NCBI RefSeq assembly: GCF_030010555.1
Contig: NZ_JASCQP010000015.1
Location: forward strand, 62,001 to 126,000
DNA length: 64,000 bases
Source of the DNA: Halomonas rhizosphaerae
GTDB lineage: Bacteria; Pseudomonadota; Gammaproteobacteria; Pseudomonadales; Halomonadaceae
Direction of reading: 5' to 3'
Part shown: piece after piece, positions 8,789-18,980 of the stretch
Layout: every line of letters starts with the position of its first letter
Position numbering within the stretch: position 1 is the first letter of the stretch
Notes under the pieces: model-generated
Told to the model about the DNA's origin: nothing
The model's input: only the letters and a program-made list of their open reading frames with translations
The model's database searches: none
Program-made: the position numbers and the translations under genes

Positions 8789-11782
8789 TCAGTGGCCTTG
8801 CGGTTCGAGCAGGCGCTGCCAGAGCTCGATGACGGCCTCGCGATGCGCCCGGAAGTCCTCGTTGCTCCCGCGCCCGGCCCCACCGGTCAGGGCCGTCCGG
8901 TGGGCGGCAGTGCGCAAGGCCAGGTAGGCCTCGCGCAGTCGCTGGCACGTCTCGGCCGGCAGGCGCTCGGTGGCCTCCAGGGTCTCGAGGATGCGCATGT
9001 TGTCGCTGTAGGCCAGGAGGTCCGGCGTCTCATGGCCCATGGCCAGCACCGCGTACTGGCAGAGAAACTCGATGTCGACCATCCCGCCGGGGTCGTGCTT
9101 GAGATCGAAATCGTCGCCCTCGCCCTTGCTGCCCAGGTGGTCGCGCATCTTGTGGCGCATCTTCACCACCTCCTTGCGCAGCGCCTCGAGATCCCGCTGG
9201 CGGCCGAGGATCTCGCCGCGAATCTCGTCGAAACGCTCGGCCAACCGCGGATGGCCGGCCACCACCCGGGCCCGCACCAGGGCCTGGTGCTCCCAGGTCC
9301 AGGCCTGCTCGCGCTGGTAGTCGGCGAAGGCCGCGAGCGTCGAGACCAGCAGCCCGGAGTTGCCCGAGGGGCGGAGGCGCATGTCCACCTCATAGAGGCT
9401 GCCCGCCGGCGTCACCGCGGTGAGCAGGTGGATGATCCGCTGGCCCAGCCGGGTGAAGAAGACCGCATTGTCGATGGGACGCTTGCCATCGGTGGTCCCC
9501 TGGGTGGCACCATCATGGAGGAACACCAGGTCCAGGTCGGAGCTGTAGCCCATTTCGATGCCGCCGAGCTTGCCGTAGCCGACCACCAGGAACTCGGGCT
9601 CGCTGCCGCAGCGCCCCTCCTCGCGACGTTCCGGGAAGCCATGCTTGCGGGTCAGGTGCTTCCAGGCCATGGCCAGTACCGCCTCCAGGACCACCTCGGC
9701 GATGTAGGTGAGATAGTCGCTGACCTTCATCAGGTGGCGGGTGCCGGCGATGTCGGAGGCCGCCACGTGCAGCACCTGGGCATGCTTGAAGACCCGCAGG
9801 GCCTCGAGCTGGGCCTCCTCGTCATCCTCAGGCAGCCGCCCCAGGGCCTGGCGCAGCTCGTCGGCCAGGCGCTCCTTGTCGGCCGGAGTGTAGAGGGTCT
9901 CCGGGGTCAACAGCTCATCGAGCAGGATGGGATGGCGGGCGAGCTGGGCGGCGATCCAGGGGCTGGCGCTGCACAGCTTCATCAGGTGCCCCAGGGCATC
10001 CGGGTTCTCGCGCAGCAGCGCCAGGTAGGCGGTGCGTCGCAACACCGCCTCGACCAGCGGCAGCACCCTCTCCAGGGCGATGTCCGGGGTCTCGCTGCCG
10101 GCCACGGCATCGAGCAGCAGCGGCATCAGGGCCTCCAGCCGTTCGAAGCCGATACGCTGCATGGCCTGCACCTGGCGGGACTGGCGCATCGCCCGTAGCC
10201 GGCGCAGGGCGGCATCCGGTTCCGCCAGGCCGGCCTCCTCCAGCAGCTCCCGGGCCTCGTCCTCCTCCAGCTCGTCGCGCCACAGTGCGCGCCACTCCTC
10301 CAGGCCGACGGCACCGGAGGCCTGGTCGGCGTCATCGGCCTCGTCCACCTCCTCCTCGGGCTCGGCGATCACCTCATCGAAGTGCCGGCGCACCCGCTCC
10401 CGGACCTCGTCGAGGCGTGCCATCACCGCCGGCCAGTCCTCCATGTCGAGCGCCAGGGCCACGCGCTCGCGGTCGTTATCGTCGTCGGGCAGGGTCTGGG
10501 TCTGGCGATCCTCCAGGGCCTGCAGCACATGCTCCAGGTCGCGCAGGAAGGCATAGTCGGGCATCAGCTCGTCGACGACCTCCCGGGGCAAAAGGCCGAG
10601 CTCGGGCAGGCGCTCCAGGGCGGTCTTGAGCGAGGTGACCTGCAGTTCGGTGTCGCGGCCGCCGCGGATCAGCTGGAAGGCCTGGACCACGAACTCCACC
10701 TCGCGAATGCCCCCGGGGCCGAGCTTGATGTTGCCCTGCATCCCCTTGCGCCGGACCTCACGGTTGATCATCGACTTGAGCTCGCGCAGCGACTCGATGG
10801 CGCCGAAGTCGAGGTACTTGCGGTACACGAAGGGGCGCAGGCTCGACAACAGCTCGGCGCCCGCCCCCAGGTCGCCGGCCACCGGCCGTGCCTTGAGCAT
10901 GGCGTAACGTTCCCACTCGCGCCCCTGATCCTGGTAGTAGCCGGCAAGCGAGGAGAAGCTCCCCACCAGGGGACCGCCATCGCCCAGCGGGCGCAGGCGC
11001 ATGTCGACGCGAAAGGCGAAGCCGTCGGCGGTCACCACATCCAGGGCGGTGATCAGCCGCTGGCCAAGCTTGGTGAAATATTCCTGGTGCTCCAGGGACT
11101 TGCGACCGCCCTCGGTCTCGCCCTTCTCGGGGAAGGCGAAGATCAGGTCGATATCGGAAGAGAGGTTCAGCTCGCCGGCACCGAGCTTGCCCATGCCCAG
11201 CACCACCAGCCGCTGCTCGCTGCCGTCGCGACGCGGGGCGGGCCACCCCCAGCGCGGCGCGAAATGCGCCTCGAGCCAGGCCAGAGCCGCCTCCACGCAG
11301 GTCTCGGCGAGTCGCGACACCGCGCCACTGGTCTCCCACATGTCGATGCCCGGGGGGCGGGTCAGGTCACGCCAGACGATGCCCAGCATGCGTGCGCGAC
11401 GAAAACGGCGGATGGCGCCATGCAGGGCCTCCTCGTCCTCGGCGACCTCCAGCCTCTCGTCGAGCCAGTCGCGTTGGGCCTCCGCGGAGGGCGTTGCGTC
11501 CAGTTCGCCGCTGGCATCCAGGTGCAACAGCCACTCTGGATAGCGCACCAGGGTCTCGGCGGCGAAGGTCGAGACGGCCAGCACCCGCGACAACTGACGG
11601 CGCCGCTCATCCGACAGCGCCAGCCAGTCCTCCAGCGGGGAGTCGCTGCCGTTCATGTCGGCCAGGTTGTCGGCCTGCTCCAGCGAGCTCGCCAGCCTGT
11701 CGCGAGCGTGCGCCAGGGGAGCCCTCAGGGGCTCGGGAATGTCATCCAGCGGCAGGAAGTCATCGGGCAGGGCCATGGGCAT
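8789..11782 (-). CDS. glnE: bifunctional glutamine synthetase adenylyltransferase/deadenylase
   Basis: A 997-residue protein, slightly longer than the usual ~950. It adds and removes AMP on glutamine synthetase in response to nitrogen status relayed by PII. Two nucleotidyltransferase modules are visible. The N-terminal deadenylase has GMGKLGAGELNLSSDIDLIF at 197-216, and the C-terminal adenylyltransferase has GYGKLGGIEMGYSSDLDLVF near 735. Each ends in the catalytic D-x-D. The extra length partly reflects an acidic linker around residues 465-490 (EPEEEVDEADDADQ). The start could be 11782 or the ATG two codons on; neither has a strong ribosome site. It is transcribed away from dgkA and the cell-wall genes upstream, 56 bp after dgkA. 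Confidence 0.96.
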   Translation of the reverse strand: MPMALPDDFLPLDDIPEPLRAPLAHARDRLASSLEQADNLADMNGSDSPLEDWLALSDERRRQLSRVLAVSTFAAETLVRYPEWLLHLDASGELDATPSAEAQRDWLDERLEVAEDEEALHGAIRRFRRARMLGIVWRDLTRPPGIDMWETSGAVSRLAETCVEAALAWLEAHFAPRWGWPAPRRDGSEQRLVVLGMGKLGAGELNLSSDIDLIFAFPEKGETEGGRKSLEHQEYFTKLGQRLITALDVVTADGFAFRVDMRLRPLGDGGPLVGSFSSLAGYYQDQGREWERYAMLKARPVAGDLGAGAELLSSLRPFVYRKYLDFGAIESLRELKSMINREVRRKGMQGNIKLGPGGIREVEFVVQAFQLIRGGRDTELQVTSLKTALERLPELGLLPREVVDELMPDYAFLRDLEHVLQALEDRQTQTLPDDDNDRERVALALDMEDWPAVMARLDEVRERVRRHFDEVIAEPEEEVDEADDADQASGAVGLEEWRALWRDELEEDEARELLEEAGLAEPDAALRRLRAMRQSRQVQAMQRIGFERLEALMPLLLDAVAGSETPDIALERVLPLVEAVLRRTAYLALLRENPDALGHLMKLCSASPWIAAQLARHPILLDELLTPETLYTPADKERLADELRQALGRLPEDDEEAQLEALRVFKHAQVLHVAASDIAGTRHLMKVSDYLTYIAEVVLEAVLAMAWKHLTRKHGFPERREEGRCGSEPEFLVVGYGKLGGIEMGYSSDLDLVFLHDGATQGTTDGKRPIDNAVFFTRLGQRIIHLLTAVTPAGSLYEVDMRLRPSGNSGLLVSTLAAFADYQREQAWTWEHQALVRARVVAGHPRLAERFDEIRGEILGRQRDLEALRKEVVKMRHKMRDHLGSKGEGDDFDLKHDPGGMVDIEFLCQYAVLAMGHETPDLLAYSDNMRILETLEATERLPAETCQRLREAYLALRTAAHRTALTGGAGRGSNEDFRAHREAVIELWQRLLEPQGH

Positions 11783-11838
11783 CTCGCATCCGGTTCTCGA
11801 ATGCCTCCAGCATAGCGAAGCCAGCCCTGCTCCATAAC

Positions 11839-12210
11839 CTAGGCGAGGAATTTCTGCCAGACCAAGAAGCCCCAGGTCAGGCCGACGATCAACAGCGAGA
11901 GCATCACGGCCGCCGAACTGATGTCCTTGGCGCGCCCAGAGAGCTCATGGTGCTCGGTGCCGATGCGATCCACCACGTTCTCGATGGCGCTGTTGAGCAG
12001 TTCCACGATCAGCACCAGCAGGCAGCTACCCACCAGCAGGATCCACTCTACCGGCCCCTGGCCGATCCACCAGGCCAGCGGCAGCAGGACCAGGCAGACC
12101 CCGAGCTCCTGGCGGAAGGCTGCCTCGTTGCGAAAGGCAGCCCTGAGTCCCTTGAGGGAGTAGCGAGTGGAGTGCACCAGGTGCTGCCAGCCGGTGTATC
12201 CTGGCTTCAT
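11839..12210 (-). CDS. dgkA: diacylglycerol kinase
   Basis: A 123-residue inner-membrane protein matching the small trimeric bacterial enzyme. It phosphorylates diacylglycerol to phosphatidate, recycling the diacylglycerol left after osmoregulated-glucan or LPS modification. Three membrane segments and the signature ELLNSAIENVVDRIG, followed by SGRAKDISSAAV, are visible around residues 68-100. It starts 18 bp after the upstream dacB stop, so the two are probably co-transcribed. Confidence 0.95.
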   Translation of the reverse strand: MKPGYTGWQHLVHSTRYSLKGLRAAFRNEAAFRQELGVCLVLLPLAWWIGQGPVEWILLVGSCLLVLIVELLNSAIENVVDRIGTEHHELSGRAKDISSAAVMLSLLIVGLTWGFLVWQKFLA

Positions 12211-12228
12211 GTCGCGAGGTCCGGGGTA

Positions 12229-13662
12229 TCAGTGGGCATCGATCATCTCCTCGAGGTCGGCGGCCAATGGGTCGAGTACCTGCTGCCAGTTGAGCCAGGG
12301 GGTGTTCGAGGTACCGTTGACGATCGCCGCGAACACGCCCCACTGCCCGCTGCGGGTGCGGAAGTAGCCGCCCACGGCGCGCACCGCCACCGGCTGGTTG
12401 AGGGTGCCGGTCTTGAGCATCACATGCTGCTGGAAGGTCGTTGATCCGCGGCGCAGGAAGCGCATCACGCCGTTGGCCGGCGACTGCAGGGCAGCGACGA
12501 AACTGGGGAAGAGTGCCGGCCGACGGTACATGCTCTCCAGCAGGGCGGTGATGCCCGCCGCCGAGGTGCGGTTCTCGGGGGTGAGACCGCTGCCGCTGCG
12601 CAGGGTCACGGGACCATGGTCGGGCAGACCGGTCACGAAGGCCTCCAGCGCCCCGCCGGCCTGCACCAGGCCGGCGCGGGGGGATTCCACCAGGTTCAGC
12701 GCCAGCTGGTCGGCCATGAAGTTGTTGGAGTGGTTGAGGGTGCGCAGCAGCAGCTCCTGCAGCGGCTCGCTCTCCACCTCGGCCAGGGAGCGGGCCTCGG
12801 CCGGCGGCTCGGTGGACGCCACCCCGGCACCGTCACGCACGCCGATTCCGGCCTGTTCCAGCATCGCCAGCAGGGTGGCCGCACTCTGGCGCGCCGGGTC
12901 GGAACTGGCCCGGTAGATGGACCGGGGGCGGGCATTGGTGGAGATCTGTCCGCTCACCACCATCACGTCGCCGCTGTCGCGAAGCACCCGCTCGGCATTG
13001 AGCCGGGTGCCGCTGTCGTCGGGCTTGGTCTCGACGCGGTTGTCGATCCCGACGATCGGCGCCTGGCTGTCGCAGCTGGTGATGCGGGCGGACTCGCCGG
13101 GCACGGCGGCGGGGGCCACGCTGACGCACCAGCTGCCATGGTTCACCCCGGCCGAGGAGAGCAGCGCACTGTAGGCGTTGGCCACCCGGGAATGGGCCTG
13201 GCAGCGGTCGGTGGTGATGCACTCTACCGGCCCATAGCGCCACTGGCTGACCACCAGGCGCCCCTCGACCCGGCGCACGCCTGCCTGGTGCAGCCGCTGC
13301 GTCAGCCGCCACAGGTCCTCGCTGGTCAGCATAGGGTCGCCCCCGCCGTCGAGCACCAGGTCACCGTGCAGCACCCCCTCCGCACCGGGCTCGGCCAGGC
13401 TTACCAGCCGGGTGGAGAAGCGGTGCTGCGGCCCCCAGCGCTCCAGTGCCGCCGCCGCCAGGTAGACCTTGGACACCGAAGCCGGTGACAGCTGGCGCTC
13501 GGGCCCGATGGCGCCCAGGACCTCGCCGCTGTTCAGCAAGCGGGCCTCGGCACCGAGCAGGAAGCCCTTGTCGGCGAGTTCGGCCAGGCGGGTGAAGCCG
13601 CTCGCCTGGGCGAAGAGCGGCAGCAGCGTCAGCAGGACGCAGAGCAGCGGGCGACGGAGCAT
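12229..13662 (-). CDS. dacB: D-alanyl-D-alanine carboxypeptidase/endopeptidase (PBP4 family)
   Basis: A 477-residue periplasmic penicillin-binding protein of the class C, peptidase S13 type. It trims or cleaves peptide cross-links in peptidoglycan. A signal peptide precedes the three active-site motifs: SVSK (Ser62-Lys65), SNN (HSNNF in the second half) and KTGT near the C-terminus. The large insertion between the first two motifs is normal for PBP4. The ATG at 13662 is preferred to one six codons upstream because GGAGG lies 4 nt before it. It sits upstream of dgkA in the same direction. Confidence 0.93.
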   Translation of the reverse strand: MLRRPLLCVLLTLLPLFAQASGFTRLAELADKGFLLGAEARLLNSGEVLGAIGPERQLSPASVSKVYLAAAALERWGPQHRFSTRLVSLAEPGAEGVLHGDLVLDGGGDPMLTSEDLWRLTQRLHQAGVRRVEGRLVVSQWRYGPVECITTDRCQAHSRVANAYSALLSSAGVNHGSWCVSVAPAAVPGESARITSCDSQAPIVGIDNRVETKPDDSGTRLNAERVLRDSGDVMVVSGQISTNARPRSIYRASSDPARQSAATLLAMLEQAGIGVRDGAGVASTEPPAEARSLAEVESEPLQELLLRTLNHSNNFMADQLALNLVESPRAGLVQAGGALEAFVTGLPDHGPVTLRSGSGLTPENRTSAAGITALLESMYRRPALFPSFVAALQSPANGVMRFLRRGSTTFQQHVMLKTGTLNQPVAVRAVGGYFRTRSGQWGVFAAIVNGTSNTPWLNWQQVLDPLAADLEEMIDAH

Positions 13663-13693
13663 GGGACCTCCAGGCAGCATGAGAGGCCTCAGC

Positions 13694-14026
13694 TTAATGG
13701 GATGAGACGGAAGAGAACACCTGGATCACCACCACGCCACCAACGATCATGGCGAGGCCCAGCATTGCCGGCAGGTCCGGCTTCTCCCCATAGACCAGGA
13801 TACCCACCAGGGTCACCAACACGATGCCGAGCCCCGCCCAGAAGGCGTAGGCGATGCCCACGGGCATGGTGCGCAGCACCAGGGCGAGCAGGTAGAAGGC
13901 CAGCCCATAGCCGACCACCACCGTGACGCTGGGCCACAGCCGGGTGAAGCCCTCCGAGGCCTTCAGCGCACTGGTGGCGATCACCTCGGCGACAATCGCC
14001 AGGGCCAGGAACAGGAACGCCATCAT
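13694..14026 (-). CDS. small multidrug resistance (SMR) family transporter
   Basis: A 110-residue, four-helix membrane protein of the EmrE/QacE family. Counting from the ATG at 14026 places the essential glutamate at residue 14 (IVAEVIATSALK), exactly the EmrE position, which fixes the start. Also visible are GFTRLWPS, a tryptophan in YAFWAGLGIV, and the conserved loop YGEKPDLP. Such proteins exchange protons for cationic drugs, quaternary compounds or guanidinium. The family motif alone does not separate Gdx from drug pumps, though the FTRLWPS segment favours the EmrE/Qac side. It overlaps the TrmB-like gene by 4 nt. Confidence 0.9.
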   Translation of the reverse strand: MMAFLFLALAIVAEVIATSALKASEGFTRLWPSVTVVVGYGLAFYLLALVLRTMPVGIAYAFWAGLGIVLVTLVGILVYGEKPDLPAMLGLAMIVGGVVVIQVFSSVSSH

Positions 14027-14739
14027 CCTTCTTCCCCGGCGGCCGGCAGCGCGCCCCCGGGGACCAGCCCGGGAGCGTGGGGCAACTCGACCACCAGCCG
14101 CCAGAGCGCCTGTCCGCTGCCATGGTACTTCTGCTCGAAGGGCGTCAGGCAGGCCTCCCCCGGCACGAAGGGTGCCGCCTCGGCTGCCACTCCGGTGGCC
14201 TGGGTCACCGCCAGGGCGAACTCCTCCACGTAGAGCCGCCAGTTGGAGCGCAGCTCCAGCCGGCCGCCCAGGGCCAGGATCACCGGCAGCACCGGATGCC
14301 CTTGCCAGCGCATCTTCAGGTGGGCGGCCTTGGGGTAGGGGTTGGGATAGAGCAGGTAGTGACGCACCGGCCGCCAGCCCTCGGCCAGTGCCAGCCGCCA
14401 GAAATCCACCAGGTCGGCACGCACCAGCAGGGCATTGTCCGGCAGCCGGCCATGGTCCCGGGACAGGCGGTCGGCGCTGCGGTCGACGCCAATCACCGCG
14501 GCGGCCGGATACTGCTCGGCCAGCCGGCGCGTCGAGAGTCCCACGCCGCATCCCGCATCCAGGATCAATGACGCTCCGTCGCGGCGCTCGAGCCAGTTGC
14601 GGGCCCGGGCAAAGGCCTCGTGGGTGTGCTCGGCGAATGGCTTGCGCAGGGGATGCGCCAGGGCCCGCGCCACGCGGCGGGCCAGGCCCTCGTGGGGGGC
14701 GGTCTGGCGGCTGACGATGGATCGCGAACGGGCAGTCAT
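14023..14739 (-). CDS. TrmB-like SAM-dependent methyltransferase
   Basis: A 238-residue class I methyltransferase with SAM-binding motif LDAGCGVGLSTRRLAEQYP near residue 60 and GVDRSADRL after it. The TrmB-type catalytic region is altered to YPNPYPKAAHLKMRW, where tRNA m7G46 methyltransferases read PDPWPK(K/R)RHHKRR. It is therefore a TrmB paralogue whose RNA substrate is unproven, though automated annotation would probably call it tRNA (guanine-N7) methyltransferase. It is first in an overlapping pair with the SMR transporter; the reason for that pairing is not evident. Confidence 0.78.
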   Translation of the reverse strand: MTARSRSIVSRQTAPHEGLARRVARALAHPLRKPFAEHTHEAFARARNWLERRDGASLILDAGCGVGLSTRRLAEQYPAAAVIGVDRSADRLSRDHGRLPDNALLVRADLVDFWRLALAEGWRPVRHYLLYPNPYPKAAHLKMRWQGHPVLPVILALGGRLELRSNWRLYVEEFALAVTQATGVAAEAAPFVPGEACLTPFEQKYHGSGQALWRLVVELPHAPGLVPGGALPAAGEEG

Positions 14740-14836
14740 ATGTCAGCGGGCTCGGCGTAAACGGAAAGGGGAAGCATTCTACCAGCCGAAAGCCCACCGC
14801 GCAGGGGGCGCCGGCATGACGCCGCCACGGGCCGGG

Positions 14837-14845
14837 TGCTATGAT
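14837..14845 (+). promoter_or_regulatory. candidate extended -10 promoter of fabY
   Basis: TGC followed by TATGAT forms an extended -10 element; TGACGC lies 17 bp upstream as a weak -35. Initiation near 14852 gives a leader of about 55 nt to the TTG at 14906 but only about 15 nt to the ATG at 14867, which supports the TTG start. Confidence 0.45.
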
Positions 14846-14905
14846 CCATGGCCTGACAGCGACTAAATGCAGCCACGATATCAACCGCACAACGAGGAAC
14901 CCGGC

Positions 14906-17617
<2,712 letters not shown>

Positions 17618-17641
17618 CCCCGTTCGACGCCAGCACAACCG

Positions 17642-17672
17642 ACGGCGCCCCGCTCGATGAGCGGGGCGCCGT
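17642..17672 (+). terminator. terminator after ferredoxin gene
   Basis: A 14-bp perfect stem (ACGGCGCCCCGCTC and complement) with a GAT apex, followed by TTGTCT. It lies 25 bp after the ferredoxin stop. It may also serve the convergent small-protein gene ending at 17757. Confidence 0.75.
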
Positions 17673-17756
17673 TGTCTGGAGCAGCAAAAACTCAGCCCCT
17701 TTTGCCCGGTTATCCTGTCAAGAACGCAGAGGGACTGGCCGTCGCCTGCAGCCGGC

Positions 17757-18080
17757 CTACATCTCGTCGGCGCGCCTGCTCACCTTGCACCCCAGGCAGC
17801 GCCGGAAGGCCGCCTCGGCCGGGGTCTTGATCAGGGTCTCAGCCGCCCCGTCCACGTTCCCCCCCAGGGCGGTGAACGGCAGCGACACCAGGAAGATCGC
17901 CGCACCGCCCACCGTGGCCGCCGCCAGCAGCGGCCGGGCGACGACCGCATCGGCAATCATCGCCCCGCCGCTGGGCTGGGCCTCCATGCGCTCTCCCTGT
18001 GCCACGGCCGGCAGGCTGCCCAGCAGCATCACCAGCGCCAGCATGGCAAACATCGTGCTCTTGCCCAGTCGCTTCATCAT
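17757..18080 (-). CDS. small exported/membrane protein of unknown function
   Basis: A 107-residue protein I do not recognise by name. It has a positively charged N-terminus and a signal-like hydrophobic stretch ending in AVAQ near residue 28. A second hydrophobic, glycine/alanine-rich segment follows (ARPLLAAATVGGAAIFLVSLP, about residues 48-68), then the block FTALGGNVDGAAETLIKTPA. Uncharacterised proteins with a similar segment occur in Pseudomonas-type genomes, to my recollection. The C-terminus carries RRCLGCKV. GGGAG lies 5 nt before the ATG. It is convergent with the ferredoxin gene and divergent from the outer-membrane protein gene. Confidence 0.7.
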   Translation of the reverse strand: MMKRLGKSTMFAMLALVMLLGSLPAVAQGERMEAQPSGGAMIADAVVARPLLAAATVGGAAIFLVSLPFTALGGNVDGAAETLIKTPAEAAFRRCLGCKVSRRADEM

Positions 18081-18170
18081 CCTCGCTCCCTACCCTGTCG
18101 CCTGGATTGTCGCCCTGCCGGCCGCCGCCGGACCATGGCATTCATTCGAATTAGCACCTAGAATCTTCAA

Positions 18171-18200
18171 AGTTACATCCTTTCACAGGATCTTACATCA
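18171..18200 (+). promoter_or_regulatory. three tandem decamers, possible OmpR-like binding array
   Basis: Three consecutive 10-bp units (AGTTACATCC, TTTCACAGGA, TCTTACATCA) each carry ACA at positions 5-7. TTACATC therefore recurs exactly 20 bp apart, at 18173 and 18193. E. coli OmpR sites are tandem decamers containing GTTACA-like cores. The array lies in an AT-rich island 68 bp upstream of an outer-membrane protein gene. Regulation by an OmpR-like protein is inference. Confidence 0.4.
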
Positions 18201-18267
18201 GGGTAGCCGGCTTTCGCCGCATGCCCAACCCCGCGGGCCCCGCCCGCCCCATGCAAAGGAGCGCATG

Positions 18268-18879
18268 ATGAAACGCCTGATCGCCACCGCCGCCCTGGCC
18301 GGCCTGGTCGCCTCGCCCGCCTTCGCCCAGAGCTATCAGTACAACCCCGCCGAGGGGCCCTACCTGGGTGCCGGGATCGGTCATGCTTCATTGGACAATG
18401 AGGGACTGAGCTGGCTTGATCGCAACGGATTCAACACCGATGACAGCGATACCGGTTACAAGCTATTTGCCGGTTACCAGTTCAACCCCAACTTTGCTGT
18501 AGAAGCTAGCTATGTAGACCTTGGAGATTTCTCAGCCAGTGGCGCTGAGGGGGGCGATAGCGTCAATCTGGAGCTAGGTATCGATGGCTTCACAGCAGCT
18601 CTGGTCGGCAAGCTACCGATCCAAAATGGTTTCAGTGTCCATGGCAAGCTGGGGATGATCGCTTGGGATGCCGACATCGATGGGAATGCGACGGTCGATG
18701 GCACCTACTATCGTGAAACTGCCGGCGAAGACGGCACCGATCCCTTCTATGGCATCGGCGCCGAATATGAGATCGACCAGGTCATGATGCGTGCCGAGTA
18801 CGAGCGCTACGACATCAGCGACAGCGGCGAGGATTTCGAGGTCGACCTCTTCTCCGCCAGCCTGGGCTACCGCTTCTAG
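18268..18879 (+). CDS. outer-membrane beta-barrel protein (OmpA/porin-like, eight-strand size)
   Basis: A 203-residue precursor: a signal peptide to about residue 20 (SPAFAQ) and then a mature chain of about 183 residues with alternating polar/hydrophobic strands. It ends in SLGYRF, the C-terminal aromatic signal of beta-barrels recognised by the BAM machinery. Repeats of the type YKLFAGYQFNPNFAVEASY match the outer-membrane beta-barrel (OmpA-like or Opa-like) family. Which solute or ligand it handles is unknown. The ATG at 18268 has GGAG 6 nt upstream; a tandem ATG at 18265 is the alternative. Codon use between about 18380 and 18720 is visibly more AT-rich than its neighbours (e.g. GCTGTAGAAGCTAGCTATG), while both ends are GC-rich. 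Confidence 0.85.
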   Translation: MKRLIATAALAGLVASPAFAQSYQYNPAEGPYLGAGIGHASLDNEGLSWLDRNGFNTDDSDTGYKLFAGYQFNPNFAVEASYVDLGDFSASGAEGGDSVNLELGIDGFTAALVGKLPIQNGFSVHGKLGMIAWDADIDGNATVDGTYYRETAGEDGTDPFYGIGAEYEIDQVMMRAEYERYDISDSGEDFEVDLFSASLGYRF

Positions 18880-18898
18880 CCCCTGACACACGCCCTCG

Positions 18899-18924
18899 AC
18901 GGCCCCGCCAACCGGCGGGGCCGT
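18899..18924 (+). terminator. terminator after outer-membrane protein gene
   Basis: An 11-bp perfect stem (ACGGCCCCGCC and complement) with an AACC loop, followed by TGCGTT. It is 20 bp past the stop, and it shows that the following MATE gene has its own transcription start or depends on read-through. Confidence 0.8.
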
Positions 18925-18980
18925 TGCGTTCCGGGCCGGGACACGCCACCCTGCCCCGTTTCACCGCCAAGGACCCCGCC

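Noticed and set aside
8579..10198. Long open frame on the plus strand opposite glnE
   Set aside because: It is antisense to a clearly conserved gene; its predicted protein is low-complexity (H, G, L, Q-rich) and has no recognisable domain. This is a GC-bias artefact, as are the similar long frames opposite polA, tmcA, asmA and the TRAP permease.
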